From: RDXT01 sp033762375
GTDB lineage: Bacteria > Bacteroidota > Bacteroidia > J057
Assembly: GCA_033762375.1 (NCBI GenBank)
Contig: JANRLQ010000054.1
Location: 11,200 to 75,199 of the forward strand
Reading direction: 5' to 3'
DNA: 64,000 bases
In this document: in pieces, positions 45,601 to 53,196 of the stretch
How the letters are laid out: every line of letters begins with the position of its first letter
Position numbering within the stretch: position 1 is the stretch's first letter
Program-made: the position numbers and the translations under genes
Notes under the pieces: model-generated
Told to the model about the DNA's origin: nothing
What the model saw: only the letters and a program-made list of their open reading frames with translations
The model's database searches: none

Positions 45601-47067
45601 ATGTCTGACTGTCAGCAATATAATACCTACTGGAGCCGGCGTGAATTCCTGGCCAAAACTGCTATGGGCCTGGGCAGCGTGGCCCTGGCTTCTCTGATAT
45701 ATCCTTCCAGCCTGGCTGGGGATCCGGCACCGGCAGTGACAGATCCTCATGCTGCGGGGATATTAGGGCAGCCCCATATCCTGCCCCGTGCCAGGCGGGT
45801 GATTTATCTTTTTCAGAGCGGGGCACCGTCTCAGCTGGAGTTGTTTGACTACAAACCCCTGCTGCGGGAGATGAATGGCCAAAACCTGCCGGACTCCATC
45901 CGCAAAGGCCAGCGGCTGACGGGGATGACGTCTTTTCAGAAGGCATTTCCCCTGGCAGGTGCCCACTACGACTTCCGTCAGCATGGTCAAAGCGGGGCCT
46001 GGATCAGCGATTTGATGCCGCACACGGCGCGCATCGCAGATGAGTTGTGTATCATCAAGTCTATGCACACCGAGGCGATCAACCATGATCCGGCCGTGAC
46101 CTTTGTGCAGACAGGCTCTCAGCAACCCGGTCGTCCTTCGATAGGTTCATGGCTCAGTTATGGTCTCGGCACCGATAATCAGGATCTCCCGTCGTTTATT
46201 GTATTGGTATCCCGTGGCAGGGAGGGAGATCAGCCTTTATATGCCCGGCTTTGGGGCAATGGGTTCCTGCCCTCGCTGCACCAGGGCGTACAGTTTCGGG
46301 CAGCCCAGGACCCGGTTTTGTACCTCAATGACCCTGCCGGTATAGACCCTGCGACCCGTCGGCGGATGCTCGATCACCTGGCCGAATTGAATACGCAACA
46401 ATACGAACGGGTATTCGACCCGGAGATCAGCTCCCGGATTTCGCAGTATGAGATGGCTTTCAGGATGCAGACCTCCGTGCCTGAGGCCCTGAACCTGCAG
46501 GAGGAGCCCGACTATATCTACGATCTGTATGGGCCTGAGTCCCGGACGCCCGGTACCTTTGCTGCCAACTGCATCCAGGCGCGTCGTCTGGCAGAGCGGG
46601 ACGTGAAGTTTATCCAGCTCTACCACCAGGGCTGGGACCAGCACGGCAACCTGCCGCAGGATATAGGGGTGATGGCCCGGAGTGTGGACCAGGCTTCAGC
46701 CGCACTGGTACAAGACCTCAAGCAGCGGGGAATGCTGGAGGACACACTGGTTATATGGGGCGGGGAGTTTGGCCGGACCAACTACTCCCAGGGACGGCTG
46801 ACCAAGGAAAGTTTTGGCCGGGATCACCATCCGAGGTGTTTTTCTGTCTGGATGGCGGGCGGCGGCGTCAAGCCGGGCATCAGCTACGGAGAGACGGATG
46901 AATTTGGGTACAACGTCGCCAAAGACCCGGTGCATGTGCATGATTTTCAGGCGACCCTGCTCCACTTGCTGGGGATTGACCACGAGAAACTTACCTTCAA
47001 GCACCAGGGCCGACGTTATCGCCTGACGGATGTCCACGGAAAAGTTGTGCCAGGTATCCTGGCTTAG
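45601..47067 (+). CDS. DUF1501 protein with Tat signal
   Basis: Encodes 488 residues. The start has a twin-arginine motif (SRREFLAKTAMGLGSVALAS), implying export of a folded protein. The body is the sulfatase-like DUF1501 family: RVIYLFQSGAPSQLELFDYK, MHTEAINHDPAVTFVQTG, LVIWGGEFGRTNYSQ and GRDHHPRCFSVWMAGGGVK. Metal-binding His and Asp residues of alkaline-phosphatase-like enzymes seem conserved. It forms an operon with the DUF1549/1553 cytochrome gene; the pair is thought to act together in the periplasm but the reaction is not established. Confidence 0.92.
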   Translation: MSDCQQYNTYWSRREFLAKTAMGLGSVALASLIYPSSLAGDPAPAVTDPHAAGILGQPHILPRARRVIYLFQSGAPSQLELFDYKPLLREMNGQNLPDSIRKGQRLTGMTSFQKAFPLAGAHYDFRQHGQSGAWISDLMPHTARIADELCIIKSMHTEAINHDPAVTFVQTGSQQPGRPSIGSWLSYGLGTDNQDLPSFIVLVSRGREGDQPLYARLWGNGFLPSLHQGVQFRAAQDPVLYLNDPAGIDPATRRRMLDHLAELNTQQYERVFDPEISSRISQYEMAFRMQTSVPEALNLQEEPDYIYDLYGPESRTPGTFAANCIQARRLAERDVKFIQLYHQGWDQHGNLPQDIGVMARSVDQASAALVQDLKQRGMLEDTLVIWGGEFGRTNYSQGRLTKESFGRDHHPRCFSVWMAGGGVKPGISYGETDEFGYNVAKDPVHVHDFQATLLHLLGIDHEKLTFKHQGRRYRLTDVHGKVVPGILA

Positions 47068-47077
47068 CCGGGGCGAC

Positions 47078-47521
47078 TTACCACTTTTCGACCGGAATCG
47101 TCTCAATACGATGGCCGTTTTCATCACGGTCATCCTGATCCTCATAGGTCGAAGGCTCGTCGTCCTCTATGCCGCTCATGTTATCTGAAGGTGGTTCCTG
47201 CTGATAGGTATCGCTGCCGAGGCCCAGTATAGGATAAAACAGGAAAGGCAGCATGGACAACCCGACCCCAAAAAGGCTGGATCGCCCAAAGTTTTTAGCT
47301 ATGCCGATATTCATCTGGAACCATGCCACGATGTTCACGATGGGGATCAAAAACAGGAGTACCCACCACTCAGGCATCCGGGCGATCCGGGACATGACGT
47401 AGAGGTTGTACACCGGAATCAGGGATGCCCAGCCCGGTTCCCCTGCTTTTTCAAAGGTATTCCAGATACCCGCCAGATAAAGCCCGGCAAACCCGAAAAA
47501 CAGCAAAAATAGTACAGCCAT
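47078..47521 (-). CDS. DUF5684-like small membrane protein
   Basis: Encodes 147 residues with about three to four hydrophobic segments (VLFLLFFGFAGLYLAGIW, WWVLLFLIPIVNIVAWF, LSMLPFLFYPILGLG) and an acidic, disordered C-terminal tail (about 105-147). The phrase EKAGEPGWASLIPVYNLY is the hallmark of the DUF5684 family, which is common in Bacteroidota next to signal peptidase genes. Function unknown. The ATG at 47521 is used because the longer frame to 47671 would include a terminator hairpin and lie partly upstream of the promoter at 47650-47680. Confidence 0.8.
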   Translation of the reverse strand: MAVLFLLFFGFAGLYLAGIWNTFEKAGEPGWASLIPVYNLYVMSRIARMPEWWVLLFLIPIVNIVAWFQMNIGIAKNFGRSSLFGVGLSMLPFLFYPILGLGSDTYQQEPPSDNMSGIEDDEPSTYEDQDDRDENGHRIETIPVEKW

Positions 47522-47586
47522 ATAGATGGAGATTATACCTGATTGTACGACACGGCTGAACTTTCGTTGTATTACACGCAAAAATG

Positions 47587-47618
47587 AAAAACCGGCAGTG
47601 TCTTGTGACAACTGCCGG
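47587..47618 (-). terminator. Intrinsic terminator, possibly an attenuator, in the DUF5684 leader
   Basis: CCGGCAGT pairs with ACTGCCGG and the inner GTC pairs with GAC across a 4-nt loop; a T run (TTTTTCATTTTTG) follows on the minus strand. It lies about 25 nt after the start predicted from the promoter at 47650-47680 and about 65 nt before the DUF5684 ATG. Confidence 0.7.
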
Positions 47619-47649
47619 CGTGTGTGGTTGTTGAGAAAACTTGCCGGAT

Positions 47650-47680
47650 CAAAACTACTCTCTGAATCCACTTGATCAAA
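47650..47680 (-). promoter_or_regulatory. Consensus Bacteroidota promoter upstream of the leader terminator
   Basis: On the minus strand TTTG, exactly 19 nt, then TAGTTTTG: both elements match the consensus perfectly. The predicted start is near 47643. Confidence 0.7.
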
Positions 47681-47844
47681 TGCGAAAATGCCGTCAGGCT
47701 GACAAGTATATTTACATCGGTTATTGTCTGCAGATGGCCCCTGATCAGGGGCAGCGCGCCTGGCAGGCCCGCATTTGCACCAATCCGGGGATGTACAACC
47801 CGCAGAATGGTCACCTTTATGGAGATCGTCTTACATCAGACATC

Positions 47845-47873
47845 AAAAAGCTGCCGGCCTCATGGCCGGCAGC
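47845..47873 (-). terminator. Intrinsic terminator of hsp20
   Basis: A 10-bp perfect stem (GCTGCCGGCC / GGCCGGCAGC, loop TCAT) followed by five T residues on the minus strand, about 50 nt after the hsp20 stop. Confidence 0.8.
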
Positions 47874-47924
47874 CCCTCATCTGCTCAGGGAGGTCCCTGT
47901 GCATCTACCTGTCGCTCAAAAACC

Positions 47925-48362
47925 TTAGTTGATCTCTACGATACGGGGCGCTTGTGTACGTGCCTCGGTACGCTTGGGCAGTTTCACAAGCAGGACACCG
48001 TTTTCGTATGCGGCGCTGATTTGCGCAGTATCAATCGTCTCGGGGAGGGTAAACGAGCGGCTAAACGCTGCATAGTTAAACTCCCGGCGCGTATAGCGGC
48101 CTTTTTCGTCTTGTTCTTCCGCCTGGCTTTCCCGGCTGGCGCTGATCTTGAGTGAACGGTGGTTCAGCTCCAGCTTAAAGTTTTCCTTCGTGAGACCCGG
48201 AGCCGCTACTTCGAGCGTAAACCCATTGTTGTCCTCATGGATATTCACTGCGGGGGTATTAAACGAGGTGTTGGACCACTCAGGATAAAACAACTCGTCA
48301 AATACAGCAGGAAAACCGGGGAAAAGGCGGGAAGGGGTGGCTTGACGTTTTACCAGTGTCAT
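47925..48362 (-). CDS. Small heat-shock protein (Hsp20/alpha-crystallin)
   Basis: Encodes 145 residues. After a short N-terminal arm the alpha-crystallin domain runs from VNIHEDNNGFTLEVAAPGLT to ISAAYENGVLLVKLPK, with the family motif A-x-x-x-n-GVL-x-x-x-P; the tail ends APRIVEIN, the IxI-type motif used for oligomer assembly. It is an ATP-independent holdase chaperone. Monocistronic, with its own terminator, and preceded by paired palindromes at 48438-48516 that may be regulatory. Confidence 0.93.
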   Translation of the reverse strand: MTLVKRQATPSRLFPGFPAVFDELFYPEWSNTSFNTPAVNIHEDNNGFTLEVAAPGLTKENFKLELNHRSLKISASRESQAEEQDEKGRYTRREFNYAAFSRSFTLPETIDTAQISAAYENGVLLVKLPKRTEARTQAPRIVEIN

Positions 48363-48437
48363 GGCTTCTATGAATTAGTGGGTGATACATTGTTGAATAC
48401 ACTTACCTATGGCAACTGGCAGACCAATCTTATTTTT

Positions 48438-48516
48438 ACTGCCATAATGGCATATTTTTTAAAATATACGGGCAAAAAGACAGTATTTGTTTAATAAATT
48501 ATGCCATAATGGCAGT
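48438..48516. promoter_or_regulatory. Two inverted copies of a 17-bp palindrome upstream of hsp20
   Basis: TGCCATAATGGCA occurs at 48440-48452 and again at 48502-48514, 62 bp apart. Including flanks, ACTGCCATWATGGCATA is present once in each orientation. Each site is a near-perfect palindrome 78-152 nt before the hsp20 start codon. They do not match the CIRCE element. A binding site for a dimeric regulator is inferred. Confidence 0.6.
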
Positions 48517-48534
48517 TTTTGTATTGGCATCTAT

Positions 48535-48563
48535 AAAAAAGACCGCCCCTTAGTGGAGCGGCC
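48535..48563 (-). terminator. Intrinsic terminator of the DUF1599-DoxX unit
   Basis: A 9-bp stem with two G-T pairs (GGCCGCTCC / GGGGCGGTC) followed by TTTTTT on the minus strand, 22 nt after the stop. Confidence 0.78.
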
Positions 48564-48585
48564 TGCTTTTTTGCCGGGGCTGATG

Positions 48586-49695
48586 TTACTTCAGGCGAGC
48601 CTGGAGTTCGGCTGCATCCGGGGTATCGTTGTGGTGCCAGTGTCCTACTACGATGCCATTTCGGAGGAGGGTGTATCCGGGATTTGAGCGGACGATGGTT
48701 TTGAGGACGGTTTCATCCAGGTAACAGAAGGGGTAGGTAAGGCCCTGCTGCTGGATAATGCCGGCCATGACGGACGGGCCTGTAGCCGTAGCGCCTACCA
48801 TCCGGATATCGGTACCGGTGAGGGCCTGGGCCAGGGCCTGGCTTTGGGCAAGCGCTGCGGCAGGGGCATGGGTGGCATTGTGCATGATCACGAGCAGGGT
48901 ATTTCCCTCAAACAGGGGTATTTCTTCTTCGGGGAAGTAAGGTTCCCAGTCTTTGCACTTGGGATATCCTTCGGGGCCCGGCTCAGTGGTACAAATTTTC
49001 AGGTCTGTGCCGATTTTGTAGGCCCTGAAGTCTATCATGGGCAGGTGTTCATGACAATACCAGGAGAATATCCCCGTCACAACAAAGGTCAGGGCTGTGA
49101 TCCAGCCTGCTATACGTCCATTGGGGACCGGGTGGATGGAGCGCCGCACCAGAAACACCGGTATCAGCATGAGGGTGAGGATAATATCCTTCACAAAAGA
49201 CTCCCAGGGAGCCAGCTTCAGCGCGTCTCCAAAACACCCGCAGTCTGTCACCGTACCCGTGTAGTGTGAGTAGCCCGTCAGTATGGTAAAAAACACCATC
49301 ATCAGCATTGTGAGCCAGGCTGTGAGATTCATCTGCCAGCCCAGGATCAGGGCTATCGCCAGGGCGATCTCAAACACGCTGATAAACCAGGCCATGGGCT
49401 CCGCCAGCGGGACAAACAGATCAAAAAAACCTTTGGTCCAGGGCCACTGCTGCCCAAAAATGGTGAAGTACTCCTCCAGCTTGTAGGCAAATCCGATATA
49501 GTCATTGGCCTTGACAAAGCCTGAGTAGATAAACAGGATGCCGATGGATATCCGGGTCAGCCAGATAAGGATGGTGGAGACGGGCAGGTAGTCCAGGTGC
49601 AGGGATTTGCGCCGTAGGCTTTCCCAGGTCAGGCCTGCGCCGGTGATGAGGCCCAGCAGGGCAAAGGCAATGCCGATGAGTTGATACGTATTCAT
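48586..49695 (-). CDS. DoxX-family membrane protein with C-terminal periplasmic domain
   Basis: Encodes 369 residues. A DoxX/BT_3928-type membrane domain of about five helices (about 40-245) contains SIGILFIYSGFVKANDYIGF and a conserved VTDCGCFGDALKL loop. The last 115 residues look thioredoxin-like in predicted pattern (LFEGNTLLVIMHNATH, GIVVGHWHH) but lack a CXXC. BT_3928-like proteins commonly follow a DUF1599 gene in Bacteroidota, as here (38-nt gap). Function unknown. The ATG at 49695 replaces an upstream start that would overlap DUF1599. Confidence 0.85.
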   Translation of the reverse strand: MNTYQLIGIAFALLGLITGAGLTWESLRRKSLHLDYLPVSTILIWLTRISIGILFIYSGFVKANDYIGFAYKLEEYFTIFGQQWPWTKGFFDLFVPLAEPMAWFISVFEIALAIALILGWQMNLTAWLTMLMMVFFTILTGYSHYTGTVTDCGCFGDALKLAPWESFVKDIILTLMLIPVFLVRRSIHPVPNGRIAGWITALTFVVTGIFSWYCHEHLPMIDFRAYKIGTDLKICTTEPGPEGYPKCKDWEPYFPEEEIPLFEGNTLLVIMHNATHAPAAALAQSQALAQALTGTDIRMVGATATGPSVMAGIIQQQGLTYPFCYLDETVLKTIVRSNPGYTLLRNGIVVGHWHHNDTPDAAELQARLK

Positions 49696-49733
49696 ATTAA
49701 TAAGCAATACAAGCAGGACAAAATAGAAGGTTC

Positions 49734-50303
49734 TCAATCCAGGCTGTCCGCCCCCTCTCCGATCCGGATCAGGCAAAAGGCAGCATAGTTGAGGATATCA
49801 ATGTAGTTGGCTTCAACGCCTTCTGAAACGCGGACTTCCCCCCGGAGGTTTTCGATTTGTTTGAGCCGGAAAATTTTCATCAGGATCAGGTCTGTCATGG
49901 AGCGGATACGCATCTGGCGCCATGCCTCACCGTAGTCATGGTTTTTGGCGATCATGGTGGTGCGGGCCTCACTTGCCTGATGATCATAGCTGGCTGCCAG
50001 GACATCGGCTTGGCTGAGGATGTTTTCCGCCTCTGCCGGAGTCAGCTTCTGGAGGTGCAGTTGCATCAGCGCAATGATACAATAATTGACAATCCCCACA
50101 AATTCACCCTCAATGCTGTCCCCGACCTGATTTTTGCCGGTCTCCTGGATGGAGCGGATCCTGCCAGCCTTGATATAAATCTGGTCTGTCAGGGCAGGCA
50201 TCCGCAGGACACGCCAGGCAGGGCCATAGTCGTGATGTTTGGCGAGAAACAGGGCACGACAGTGCGCCAGTATCTGGTCGTATTGACGTAGGGTGTCTTG
50301 CAT
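49734..50303 (-). CDS. DUF1599 protein (tandem repeat of the domain)
   Basis: Encodes 189 residues made of two similar halves: HHDYGPAWRVLRMPALTDQI with VGDSIEGEFVGIVNYCI, and NHDYGEAWRQMRIRSMTDLI with VSEGVEANYIDILNYAAF. This tandem DUF1599 arrangement is a conserved Bacteroidota protein without known function; the fold may be MazG/nucleotide-pyrophosphohydrolase-like (inference from helical pattern and acidic residues). Divergent from folP, with which it is often found. Confidence 0.88.
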   Translation of the reverse strand: MQDTLRQYDQILAHCRALFLAKHHDYGPAWRVLRMPALTDQIYIKAGRIRSIQETGKNQVGDSIEGEFVGIVNYCIIALMQLHLQKLTPAEAENILSQADVLAASYDHQASEARTTMIAKNHDYGEAWRQMRIRSMTDLILMKIFRLKQIENLRGEVRVSEGVEANYIDILNYAAFCLIRIGEGADSLD

Positions 50304-50318
50304 AGGGCTCTTGGCGAT

Positions 50319-50326
50319 CAAAAATA
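50319..50326 (-). promoter_or_regulatory. Possible -7 box of the DUF1599 gene
   Basis: TATTTTTG on the minus strand is an exact -7 match, 16 nt before the ATG, which would leave a leader of only about 9 nt. No good -33 element is seen. Confidence 0.4.
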
Positions 50327-50400
50327 AGACCCTGCCGGGTAATGGCGTCTAAGATCGGGAGAATATTCTTTATTTTGCCGCGAATGCTGCTTGCGCCCAC

Positions 50401-51297
50401 ATGGAAATTCTCAAGAGTCCCCATATCCATACGCTCAACTGCCGGGGCAGACTCCTGTCCCTGGAAAAACCCCGCGTGATGGGTATCCTGAACCTGACGC
50501 CTGACAGTTTTTCTGACGGGGGGAAATACACCAATATGGACCAGGCACTGGCCCAGACCGAACGGATGCTGGCTGAGGGTGCCACGATTATAGATATCGG
50601 GGGGTACTCATCGCGCCCGGGTGCAGCGCATGTGTCTGAAGCAGAAGAGCTGGCCCGGATTGAGGCTGTCACGGCCCGGATTCTGGAGACCTTCCCTGAG
50701 GTTATTATATCGGTGGATACCTTTCGGCCGGGTGTGGCGCGGCGTGTGCTCGACCTCGGGGCGCATATAATCAATGATATCACGGCAGGGTTTGGGCACC
50801 CGGATTCCTCCCCCGATGCGGAGGATATGTTTACGGTACTCGCCCGCTACGGAAACGTACCCCTGATCGTAATGCACATGGCCGGCACCCCGCAGACCAT
50901 GCAGAACCAGCCACCTCTGCAGCAGGTTGTCTCGACGGTAGCAGACTACCTTGTAGGGCGGGTCAACGCCGCCCGACAAGCCGGTCTCCGGGACATAATC
51001 CTCGATCCGGGTTTTGGGTTTGGGAAGACCCTGACCCAAAACTACGAGATGCTCCTGCACTCCGGACGATTTGTCGGACTGGGCCTGCCGGTGCTGGCGG
51101 GTATTTCCCGCAAGTCTATGCTCTACCGGTTGTTTGATACCACACCAGATGACGTGTTGCCCCTGGCCGCTGCCCTGCACCTGAAACTCCTGGAGGCAGG
51201 GGTACACATCCTGCGGGTGCATGATGTGCGTGAAGCAGCCCGTATGATTACTTTATATGAATTTTTGAGGTCACAACTCCATGATACTCCTGTTTAA
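50401..51297 (+). CDS. folP: Dihydropteroate synthase
   Basis: Encodes 298 residues. FolP joins p-aminobenzoate to dihydropterin pyrophosphate in folate synthesis and is the sulfonamide target. The motifs MGILNLTPDSFSDGGKY, IIDIGGYSSRPGA, NDITAGF, PLIVMHMAGTPQTMQ and IILDPGFGFGKT are complete. Its end overlaps cdaA by 17 nt, so the two are translationally coupled; folB follows. Confidence 0.96.
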   Translation: MEILKSPHIHTLNCRGRLLSLEKPRVMGILNLTPDSFSDGGKYTNMDQALAQTERMLAEGATIIDIGGYSSRPGAAHVSEAEELARIEAVTARILETFPEVIISVDTFRPGVARRVLDLGAHIINDITAGFGHPDSSPDAEDMFTVLARYGNVPLIVMHMAGTPQTMQNQPPLQQVVSTVADYLVGRVNAARQAGLRDIILDPGFGFGKTLTQNYEMLLHSGRFVGLGLPVLAGISRKSMLYRLFDTTPDDVLPLAAALHLKLLEAGVHILRVHDVREAARMITLYEFLRSQLHDTPV

Positions 51298-52063
51298 GAT
51301 CGGTTTTATTGAGGTGTGGCTGACAGACCTCGCAGACATTCTGCTTGCTTCGGTGCTGTTTTATCAGCTATACCTTCAGCTCAGGGGCAAAGTCACCCGA
51401 CAGCTTATGGCAGGTGTGCTGGGGTTGTTGGTAACCTACTGGCTTGTGAATGCCCTCAAGATGCGGCTGACCGGCACGATCCTCAACCAGGTGATCAACC
51501 TTGGCGCCCTGGCACTGGTGATTATTTTCGCGCCGGAGATCCGCAAGATGTTGTTGTCGCTGACTCAGCACTCGTTATTGGGGCGGATGTTCAGTCCGGC
51601 GCGTGATACCCAGATGCAGCCTGCCATCATGGATGAGATCACAGACGGGCTCCGGAGCATCTGCGCCGCTGGCAACGGTGCCCTGATCGTAGTGGCTGGC
51701 GATGACAACCTCGATGATATCATCGAGACGGGTGACCGCCTTGATGCCAATATCACAGCCCGGCTTATGTACGCGTTGTTTCAGAAAGAAAGTCCCTTGC
51801 ATGACGGCGCGATGGTCATCCGGGGCGACAAGATCATCGCGGTACGGTGTATCCTACCAGTGAGCAAGTCACCCAATCTCGGACCCGAGCTGGGTCTCCG
51901 GCACCGCTCTGCGGTAGGGCTCGCCGAGATATGTGATGCCCTGGTTGTGGTCGTATCCGAAGAGCGGAAAGAGCTCTCCATTGTACAGGGGGAGACCCTG
52001 CGCCGGGGACTGGACTATCAGGAAGTAGAAGAGGCACTTATGAAACACAGGCGGCAACCCTAA
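51281..52063 (+). CDS. cdaA: Diadenylate cyclase CdaA (c-di-AMP synthase)
   Basis: Encodes 260 residues. Three N-terminal membrane helices (for example ADILLASVLFYQLYLQL and NLGALALVIIFAP) precede a DAC domain with the catalytic DGA (SPLHDGAMVIRGDKI) and RHR (LGLRHRSAVGLAE) motifs, the layout of CdaA/DacA. It makes c-di-AMP from two ATP, a second messenger for potassium and osmotic control. No CdaR or GlmM neighbour is seen; the folP-cdaA link is conserved in Bacteroidota. Confidence 0.95.
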   Translation: MILLFKIGFIEVWLTDLADILLASVLFYQLYLQLRGKVTRQLMAGVLGLLVTYWLVNALKMRLTGTILNQVINLGALALVIIFAPEIRKMLLSLTQHSLLGRMFSPARDTQMQPAIMDEITDGLRSICAAGNGALIVVAGDDNLDDIIETGDRLDANITARLMYALFQKESPLHDGAMVIRGDKIIAVRCILPVSKSPNLGPELGLRHRSAVGLAEICDALVVVVSEERKELSIVQGETLRRGLDYQEVEEALMKHRRQP

Positions 52064-52072
52064 TCAATCACC

Positions 52073-52474
52073 ATGGGAATCATAGCCATAGAAGGTATCC
52101 GGGTACAAGCACCCCACGGTGTGTATGCCCACGAGCGCGTACAAGGCAATACCTTTGTGACAGACGTATATCTCCAGGCAGATACGCGGGCCGCGGCTGC
52201 CAGTGACCGCCTGGAGGACACCCTCGACTATCAGGCAGTATATGGAGCCGTGACAGCTGTGCTGGCAGGACCAGAGGTCCATCTGCTGGAGCATCTCTGT
52301 GCCCGGATTGCTGCTGAGATCTGGCTTGTAGCCGGTGCGGCGATCGCTGAGATGACCATACGGGTCGCCAAAATCACCCCGCATGGGATGCCCGCCTGCG
52401 TCCGAACCTATGTAGAAATGAAATTTTATAGGGCCGAAGGCGAAACGGCATCATATTTGATCAAGGAAACTTGA
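52073..52474 (+). CDS. folB: Dihydroneopterin aldolase
   Basis: Encodes 133 residues of the FolB family: IAIEGIRVQAPHGVYAHE at the start with the catalytic-region Glu, LEDTLDYQAVYGAV, HLLEHLCARIAAEI and a conserved Lys in the C-terminal strand (VAKITPHGMPA). It converts dihydroneopterin to the hydroxymethyl-dihydropterin used upstream of FolP. It lies 9 nt after cdaA and ends the folP-cdaA-folB operon; the tRNA-Cys promoter begins just at its end. Confidence 0.92.
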   Translation: MGIIAIEGIRVQAPHGVYAHERVQGNTFVTDVYLQADTRAAAASDRLEDTLDYQAVYGAVTAVLAGPEVHLLEHLCARIAAEIWLVAGAAIAEMTIRVAKITPHGMPACVRTYVEMKFYRAEGETASYLIKET

Positions 52475-52500
52475 CAAACTGAAAATTATGCGTAGTTTTG
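52471..52500 (+). promoter_or_regulatory. Consensus promoter of tRNA-Cys
   Basis: TTG, 19 nt, TAGTTTTG (exact -7), 20 nt before the tRNA. The -33 element overlaps the folB stop. Confidence 0.8.
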
Positions 52501-52520
52501 CATCCTCCTGTAATCAAGAA

Positions 52521-52591
52521 GGCGACGTGGCCGAGTGGCTAGGCAGAGGTCTGCAAAACCTCGTACGGCGGTTCGAGTCCGCCCGTCGCCT
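52521..52591 (+). tRNA. tRNA-Cys (anticodon GCA)
   Basis: The 71-nt cloverleaf begins GGCGACGTGGCCGAGTGG; acceptor GGCGACG pairs with CGTCGCC, the anticodon loop CTGCAAA gives GCA, and the T arm has GGTTCGAGTCC. The CCA end is not encoded. Confidence 0.96.
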
Positions 52592-53084
52592 CTCTTCCCT
52601 TCTTTTCCCTACCTTTTTGCGGGTTTGCTCTGACCATTCCAGAAAGATTACGCACCGTTCAATCTGCTCTATCTACCATTCCCTGCATGCGGCTTGAATT
52701 CAGGTATTTTTGCGTATTTATTTACGCTCGGATTTTTCAAGTACGCAAAATCATCTGACTGGCGGATAAAAATCGCTGCATGTAGGTCTTTTGTGCTATC
52801 GTTCTTTGATTGGGGTGCATGTATCTGGAATCAAACTCCCTATCCGCAGATCAACAGGATTTATCGTCCCGGCTATGCAGATTGTTTTATGCGGCATTGT
52901 GTTAAATTTGCCGTATATTAATATTATGCATATGTAAACTTTTTTGGGATAAAGAATTCTTTTGAAACCGTTCGCTCTGTCATACTGGCTGTATGTGCTG
53001 CATTTTCAGTCAATTGCTAACATACCTGACAGCAAATAAGCCGCTTATGACTAGCTTTACTCCGGAAAGATGAGGTGCTTCACA
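52592..53084. other. AT-rich gene-free region between tRNA-Cys and ompA
   Basis: No convincing gene is present in these 490 nt. A 75-codon frame from a TTG at 52694 lacks family resemblance and has atypical codon use. A promoter-like sequence (see 52882-52910) stands without an obvious gene. No terminator hairpin follows the tRNA. Confidence 0.55.
52882..52910 (+). promoter_or_regulatory. Orphan promoter-like sequence
   Basis: TTG, 18 nt, TAAATTTG (exact -7). The nearest downstream gene is ompA, about 285 nt away, which has its own better promoter at 53085-53115. Confidence 0.45.
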
Positions 53085-53115
53085 TTTGATACATCACGAA
53101 TTCGTTCTACTTTTG
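53085..53115 (+). promoter_or_regulatory. Consensus promoter of the OmpA-family gene
   Basis: TTTG, exactly 19 nt, TACTTTTG: a perfect match to the phylum consensus. Predicted start near 53122, giving a leader of about 75 nt before the ATG at 53197. Confidence 0.88.
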
Positions 53116-53196
53116 TTGAGCAGCATCCATTTGCCAACCGTTCTTCACGTAATTTTACTCAGACACCTGAAAATTTACTTAACCGAAAGGAAGTAT

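Larger units (their letters stand above)
47522..47924. other. Gene-free region between DUF5684 and hsp20
   Basis: This 403-nt stretch holds the hsp20 terminator (47845-47873), a consensus minus-strand promoter (47650-47680) and a second minus-strand terminator (47587-47618). A plus-strand frame (ATG at 47680, to 47928) encodes a plausible-looking segment (KYIYIGYCLQMAPDQGQRAW) but runs through the hsp20 terminator and overlaps the hsp20 3' end, so I do not call it a gene. Confidence 0.5.

Noticed and set aside
48438..48516. CIRCE element or sigma-54 promoter upstream of hsp20
   Set aside because: The palindromes do not match TTAGCACTC-N9-GAGTGCTAA, and no GG/GC pair with the -24/-12 spacing is present.
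52694..52921. 75-codon frame from a TTG in the tRNA-Cys/ompA gap
   Set aside because: Alternative start, AT-rich, no family resemblance and no promoter at a suitable distance.
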